DNA from: Rhizoclosmatium globosum
Taxonomy: Eukaryota; Chytridiomycota; Chytridiomycetes; Chytridiales; Chytriomycetaceae
Assembly (NCBI GenBank): GCA_002104985.1
Contig: MCGO01000385.1
Location: forward strand, 1 to 21,959
DNA: 21,959 nucleotides
Direction: 5' to 3'
Below, piece after piece: positions 16,831 through 21,959 of this stretch. Position 1 is the first letter of the stretch. The number at the start of each line of letters is the position of its first letter. The notes below the pieces were generated by a model. The model was given only the letters and a program-made list of their open reading frames with translations. It had not been told where the DNA came from and made no database searches. The position numbers were made by a program, and so were the translations under genes.

Positions 16831-18433
16831 TCCAGCAAGGCGCGTATTCTTGCGCCTACTAACGAGATTAAACTGGGCATCGTGTTCTTCATCTGAGTCT
16901 GGGACACTATCTGCCCAGCTAACACGAGAAGTAGATGGTCTATTAATATCCAGACCTGGTACATGACGTCCATTGACTCCAGACCCAGAAGTTCCAGCAG
17001 CTTGACCAAGTGATGGTTCCTTGCCCCACCTGGTTTCAATTCCAACAGCCAAAGGGCATTCGTTGCCTCAGTTGTACTCATGCCTCTCAACTCAAGGGCT
17101 TCGCGCGCAGACCAGGCCCTCTCTAACACACTGCCTTTCTTCACCATAGAGTTCCCAACCTCAATCAAAGTGTTTTCAGGGATTCGATCATAAATTGCTT
17201 GCTGAGCTGCAGTTCTGTGGTTCAGGTAATCTGCTGCTGTTTTTGGTCTGAAGGGGTTTGCAGTTCCAGGTGTGCGTCCACCACGCCCAACTCGACCACC
17301 AGCAGTGTGTCCATTACGATTAGCTACGCTCTCCTCATTACTAGTTGTTTGAGGTGCTCTAGTTTGCTCTCTCCCATGAGCAAGTTCCTTGATGAGCTGT
17401 TTCATCTCCAACAGCTCTTTGCGCATTTCCTCCATTTGTGCTTCAGCTCTAGCAGCTCTAGCATTGGCTTCACGATATAATTGTTCCCAGTTACTTGGTT
17501 GGGATTGTTGCTGTTGTTGTTGGTGTTGCTGGACTTGGTGCATTTTTTGACTGACTCTCAGCCAACAACTCCTGACTGCCACCACCGCTTCCAGACACCA
17601 TATTCCCACTCAAATTCGCTCTATTTTCACCCACGAACTTGTTTGAAGCTGCTGGGACTTGTACAGGGGCTCCTGGTGCAGCGCTGGCTAACTTTTCGAC
17701 CGTTGGAGCGATTTCCTCCAAACCAGCGTCGATTTGAGCGAAGATATCAGTAGAATACCTGTTTAAATTTTGAGAAGGTTCCGTTGGGGCGATCACCTGC
17801 TGCATAGCTTTTTCACTTGGCACCCCAACTCCAACAGCTCCAGCAGACTCATTCCCACTCATGGCATCCTGAAACACCTCCATTATGTCTGAATCTGCGT
17901 CAGATGCATCTCCAGAAGAGCTGGAAGGTCTAAGTCTCTTTGATGGAGGTTTGGCTGATTGTTTGGCAGTTGGCTGGAACTTCAATGTAGTCTGCTTTGG
18001 ACCAGCAGTCTTAGAGGCCATTCCAGTATGTTTAGCCGCTGGTTGCAGGGTACTATACGCAGCTTGAATAGTTTCCAAGGTATGTGCAGTAGAAGGGCCA
18101 GCTGCCTTCATTGACTCCTCCAACCTGCACTTCTTTGTGCAAGCCTGGCAGCCGAGCTGAATGCGTCTGGCACCGAATGAGAGTACATTTCCACCAACTC
18201 CATGCGATTTCATTGATGGTTCATTGCACTTGCAGTTTGGACAGCGCAACAACGGTTGGATCGCGGTTGCGAGTCTACGCTCCCAGAACTCGAATCGTTC
18301 TGGTCGATTGTTTGTCGAAAGCTTGAGCATGTCTTCGAGTACTTCCTCCTTTGGGGGAAGAGCACTGCAGGCTGCGACTGTTGTCTTGATGTTGTCTCCA
18401 TACACACTGTATCTGTTTGAAGACAACAATTTT

Positions 18434-18450
18434 CCCTATCCCTAACCTAA
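18434..18450. repeat. Telomere-like tract at the 5' end of LINE M
   Basis: CCCTATCCCTAACCTAA: degenerate CCCTAA-type repeats directly beyond the 5' end of the minus-strand LINE. Mirrors the tract at its 3' end (11891-11902). Confidence 0.55.
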
Positions 18451-18706
18451 ACAAAGCTGTTACCTGAAGCCAGAGAAAGACTTGAAGTGTTACCATGTGG
18501 AGATCTCAATCCCAGCAACACTCTCTGGACAAGTTTCAATCTTAAAAAATGTCCTGGCTCAGATGGAGAAACAATGCAATTTTTAAAGGTATTCCATCCA
18601 AAGAATACAGGTTATCAATACAATGCTAAAACTACAAACTTGATCTTTTTGAAATCAAATAGAATAAATAAAGTGTATAGTACTGTTAAGTTTTTCATCT
18701 AAACCC
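18451..18706. other. Intergenic spacer, nothing recognised
   Basis: Between the LINE 5' junction and the minisatellite. AT-rich in its second half, no gene, RNA or repeat that I can support. Confidence 0.5.
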
Positions 18707-18978
18707 GGTGTAGAATCCTGGTGTAGATGGCTGGTGTAGATGGCTGGTGTAGAATCCTGGTGTAGATGGCTGGTGTAGAATCCTGGTGTAGAATCCTGGT
18801 GTAGAATCCTGGTGTAGATGGCTGGTGTAGAATCCTGGTGTTGAATCCTGGTGTAGATGGCTGGTGTAGAATCCTGGTGTAGAATCCTGGTGTAGATGGC
18901 TGGTGTAGATGGCTGGTGTAGATCCTGGTGTTGTAGAATCCTGGTGTAGAATCCTGGTGTAGATGGCTGGTGTAGATG
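18707..18978. repeat. 13-bp minisatellite with two interspersed unit types
   Basis: About 20 head-to-tail units of GGTGTAGAATCCT (type a) or GGTGTAGATGGCT (type b), differing at the last six bases, in an irregular a/b order (a b b a b a a a b a ...). One unit is 12 bp and one 16 bp. The 13-mer has no stop in the minus-strand frames, which creates an artificial ORF. Likely unstable in length. Confidence 0.95.
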
Positions 18979-19106
18979 TGGTTTGATCCTAACTCTCCTA
19001 ACTCTGGAGTATAGAACCATTTATGAAGGTATGGTCCAGATGACCATCTTAACCCATCCCAACACTAAGGGTATAAACAAAGTTAATAGAAACAAAACAT
19101 AACATT

Positions 19107-21959
19107 TTATTTTTTCAGAGTAAGGCAAACAACGTTCTTTTCAACAGCCCAGATGACAGAATCTTTAGAAAAACCACTTATTTCTTGTCTAAGATGGTAT
19201 AAATGGGCCCCATTCTGACAACAAATCCATCCATCCAAAAGTTGTAATCCTGAACTAGATTGTTGTCTACTACGAGGACAAGGCCATATTTTAAGACATT
19301 CTCCTGTCTCTACACACCACATTCTGCAAGTATTGTCATAGTATGTGGAAACTATAGTTTTAGAATCTGGTGAAAATTCCACTGATCTTACATAGCTTAA
19401 TGTTGAAAATGTTTTAATACATTCTCCTGTTTTTATAGACCACAATTTGACACACATGTCATATGATCCAGAAGCCAAAAGTGTGCCGTCAAGTGAGCAA
19501 GCCAGGGAACTAACAGTGTCAGAATGCCCTTCAAGAGTAACAACACACTGTCCTGTTTCTACAGACCATAATTTGACAGTTTTGTCACTTGATCCCGTGA
19601 AAACAATCTTCAAGTCAGGGGAAAATAACCCTACATTTACAGTGTCATTATGTCCATCAAGGGTCTTCACACATTCCCCTGTTTCCATTGACCACAATTT
19701 GGAAGTGCTGTCACTTGATCCAGTCAGCACCATCTTTGAATCAGGGAGAAAATTGCAGATATCACATAGCTTATATGCCCTGTGAGTGTCTTGATACATT
19801 CTCCTGTTTCTACTGACCATACTTTTGCTGTCCTGTCAGTTGACCCAGAAACTATAATCTTGGAATCAGGGGAGAACATTAATGAGCTCACTGATTTTAA
19901 ATGCCCTTATATGGCATGACACACCTATCTGTTTCAATGTGCCACAATTTGACAGTCATGTCATCAGATCCTGAAACTACAGTTTTCATGTCATTAGAGA
20001 ATGCTACTGAATTCACAGCATCAGAATTTCCATCAAGTGTATAAACACATTCTCCAGTCTCTGCAGACCATAACTTAATGGTATTGTCACTTGATCCAGA
20101 AAGCAGAGTCTTTGAATCAGATGAGAATACCACAGATCTCACAGTGCCAGAATGCCCCTCAAGGTCTGAATGCATTTTCCAGTATCAATAGACCACAATT
20201 TAACTGTCTTATCCTCTGACCCAGATACTAAAATCTTGGAGTCAAACGAGAATGCTACTGAATAAACTCGTTTTGAATGGCCATGTAGTGTTTGGAGACA
20301 TTCTCCTGTTTCCACTGACCATAATTTGACACTCAAATCACCAGCTCCTGACACAACAGTATTAGAGTCAGGAGAGAACATCACTGAATATACATAGTTT
20401 GAATGACCTTTGAGTGTCTTGGTGCATTCTCCTGTTAACGTGGACCACAATTTTAATGTCTTATCTTCTGATCCAGACACTATCATTGAGGAATTGGGGC
20501 AGAATCCTAATGATGTAACAGTATCAGAATGTCCTTCTAGGGTCTGAATACAATTCCCTGTTTCCAAAGACCACAATTTAATTGTTGCATCACTTGATCC
20601 AGAAATAACAAGCTTAGAGTCAGGAGAGAATGCCACTGCATAAATATAACCTGAATGCCCTTCGAATGTTTTTACACATTCTCCTGTTTTCTCAAGCCAT
20701 ATTTTGACTGTGTTATCCCAAGAGCCAGAAACCACAGCTTTCAAATCATTAGAAAATCCCACTGAACTCACACATCCAGAATGGCCATTAAGTGTAAATG
20801 GGCCCCAATTGTTTTGAGCACCAATTGCTATCCAGGCTAGTGCAAGATGAGAATACAATTGACTGTATATAGTTTATGGGGCACACTAATCATTGCATGA
20901 TTGTATACTTGGAGTGGGCTAGCCAATAATTCCTGACGGAAATTGATAGATATATGTTTGAGGTCAATCAGCAACAACAATATTGTTTTGACTTCCTGAG
21001 ACTGTTCGTAGCTAGACAAGGCATGAGAAATAGACTCAATCATTGAATGAACATTATTCAGCCTAGAAATGAGAAGCAGAGCTTCTAGGTAAAATGGAAG
21101 AGTTGTGGTAAAAAACTTGTGCAGCAGAGCAATGATTTCTTTTTGGTCATGAATAGATGCACTTGGGAAGCCGAGGCAAAAGTGAGAACCCCAAAAGAGG
21201 AGTGCATACTCTATATCCTGGTTCAGTGGTGTAAGTTGTGCAAGCTCGTTTTTGTTGTGCAACTTTGTAGAATCCAAATTGGCAATATTGGGCCTCAAAT
21301 TAGTTGATAGAATCTGTAGACATTGAACAGCAACAATTGTATCTGAAACTTGAATGAATAGGTCTGTGCCACAACGTGTATAATCAGTTAAAAAATCTTT
21401 AACACTCTTGTGAATGGCAGAAATATGCCATCAGCTTCAATTCTGAGGATAGACCTGAACTATAATAATTGTAAGCCCAATTAAATGATAATAAATAATT
21501 ACCTCTGAAACAACAACTTCAACAATATGTATGTCTAATCCACCAATATTGGCTAAACTTGTCATTGTCAAAGGTGTCTGAGCAGTGAACAGAACAGAAA
21601 AAATATTCTTGAATAAATTTAGCCTCTCTGCTCTGTTGATTTGCAGCTCCCGCTCAATAATGGCTCTATAAATACCATCAGAACTTGAAGTAAGAGCTTG
21701 TATTTCAGCAAGAGCCTTTGTGGGATCCAAGTTCTGCTTTTTGATATATTCACAGACATTACGTGCATAGATAAAATGACCATCTGTCTTTTCAAGCAGA
21801 GTTTCACAACATTTGCTGCGTCTGTGTTTGTTGGATTGTCCCCCACAAAGCCTCTAACCGAAACTTGACAAATACTTTCAAATCTGCTGCATTGTTGCTG
21901 TCAGCTGGGCTTAAGACAAAAGGACTGAGTTTTGCAATGCATAGTAAATGTCTCGTTCT
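19107..21959 (-). pseudogene. NLR-like NACHT-WD40 protein (HET-E/NWD type), partial and frameshifted
   Basis: The gene enters from the right edge with the end of a NACHT-type NTPase (LSPFVLSPADSNNAADLKVF, GHFIYARNVCEYI). Then come a helical linker with IHKSVKDFLTDYTRC and EYALLFWGSHF, and 12 WD40 repeats of ~42 residues (GHS..V.SV.FSPDSK...SGS.D.T.KLWS.ETGEC) to the stop at 19107. Such proteins act in non-self recognition and heterokaryon incompatibility in fungi (family knowledge). The WD40 blades are unusually alike. Frameshifts: near 21840 (five-G run), near 21800, near 21425 (T run), near 20870 (TATATA), near 20155, near 19905 and near 19775. An intron is likely at 21460-21502. So many small indels mean pseudogene decay or poor polishing; the order of domains is intact. 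The Walker motifs are outside the window. Confidence 0.8.
21460..21502 (-). other. Probable 43-bp intron in the NLR gene
   Basis: Donor GAG|GTAATT and acceptor TTATAG|TTC on the minus strand. Removal is phase 0 and joins VVVSE to FRSILRIEADG, which continues the family pattern. The alternative acceptor CAG ending at 21455 would run into in-frame stops. Confidence 0.55.

Larger units (their letters stand above)
15864..18429 (-). pseudogene. LINE M ORF1 (zinc-ribbon-like, coiled coil, RRM-like), frameshifted
   Basis: Reads as one ~855-codon ORF1 in four pieces: 18429-17491, 17609-16773, 17052-16594 and ~16510-15864. Piece 1 has CPNCKC...CQACTKKC, a zinc-binding pattern. Piece 2 holds a Gln-rich tract and a coiled coil (NWEQLYREANARAARAEAQM and on). 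Piece 3 is low complexity (WADSVPDSDEE, SQSQSQ) with double-hairpin modules I and II. Piece 4 (PLKFKCVRIGINDTRPL, then GKFVVLASTIGNAIVEFYV) may be an RRM-like fold, as in many LINE ORF1 proteins, which bind the RNA. Frameshifts lie at the six-T run 17543-17548, near 17040-17060, inside or beside module I, and near 16500. No ATG is at the first position. ORF1 decay or homopolymer errors would both explain this. Confidence 0.75.
11903..18433 (-). mobile_element. Nearly full-length LINE M (non-LTR retrotransposon)
   Basis: About 6.5 kb with two consecutive ORFs: a zinc-motif and coiled-coil ORF1, and an endonuclease/RT ORF2. A minus-strand AATAAA lies at 11919-11924, just before the 3' end, which has no polyA but abuts a telomere-like tract. 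The 5' end also abuts a telomere-like tract at 18434-18450. ORF1 has no ATG at its visible start, so slight 5' truncation is possible. Confidence 0.85.

Noticed and set aside
18655..19020. Minus-strand ORF with a repeated 13-residue peptide
   Set aside because: It arises because the 13-bp minisatellite lacks stop codons; nothing protein-like outside the repeat.

Overview
The window looks like nuclear DNA of a fungus, probably an early-diverging (chytrid-like) one. The evidence is: short spliceosomal introns (71 bp at 6315-6385, probably 43 bp at 21460-21502), a HET-E-like NACHT/WD40 gene, two non-LTR retrotransposons, a solo LTR, and short TTAGGG-type telomere-like tracts. No bacterial operon signals, rRNA or tRNA were seen. 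The fungal assignment is inference from gene families; no marker gene is present.

Layout. 1-1426: two tandem minus-strand copies of an F-box-like gene; the left one runs off the edge and carries a frameshift. 1604-10262: two tandem copies (A and B) of a virus- or plasmid-like replication unit. Each unit has one ~1000-residue gene: UL52/PrimPol-type primase, zinc finger, D5_N, superfamily 3 helicase. Each gene is followed by a striking array of short repeats pointing inward at a conserved AT-rich core, and then by a shared 42-bp block. Copy A is dead (two frameshifts, two stop codons, truncated 5' end). Copy B keeps a coherent frame, split only by one intron and a 495-bp solo LTR (8338-8832) that cuts off its C-terminus. 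The repeat array of B, with the 3' end of the gene, has itself been tandemly duplicated.

10274-11887: 5'-truncated LINE on the plus strand, ending in a polyA tract. 11903-18433: a nearly full-length LINE on the minus strand, bounded by telomere-like tracts. Its ORF2 (endonuclease, reverse transcriptase, CCHC) is open for 1276 codons, while its ORF1 is frameshifted several times. Four copies of a small double-hairpin module sit in its ORFs. 18707-18978: a 13-bp minisatellite. 19107-21959: minus-strand NLR-like gene (end of NACHT, then 12 near-identical WD40 repeats), broken by several one- or two-base frameshifts and running off the right edge.

Main hypothesis. The primase-helicase gene and its adjacent array form one self-contained replicon. 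The arrays have origin-like architecture: an 11-bp iteron alternating with a second TCGnnTGGGG motif, phased at about 20 or 40 bp (2 or 4 helical turns), in convergent arms around an ~80-bp core with two conserved boxes at fixed spacing. Units A and B have different iteron sequences but the same core, as expected if each initiator co-evolved with its own origin. After subtracting the LTR and the array duplication, the two units match in length to within about 20 bp. I do not recognise this element as a described family; that is a limit of recall, not a database result.
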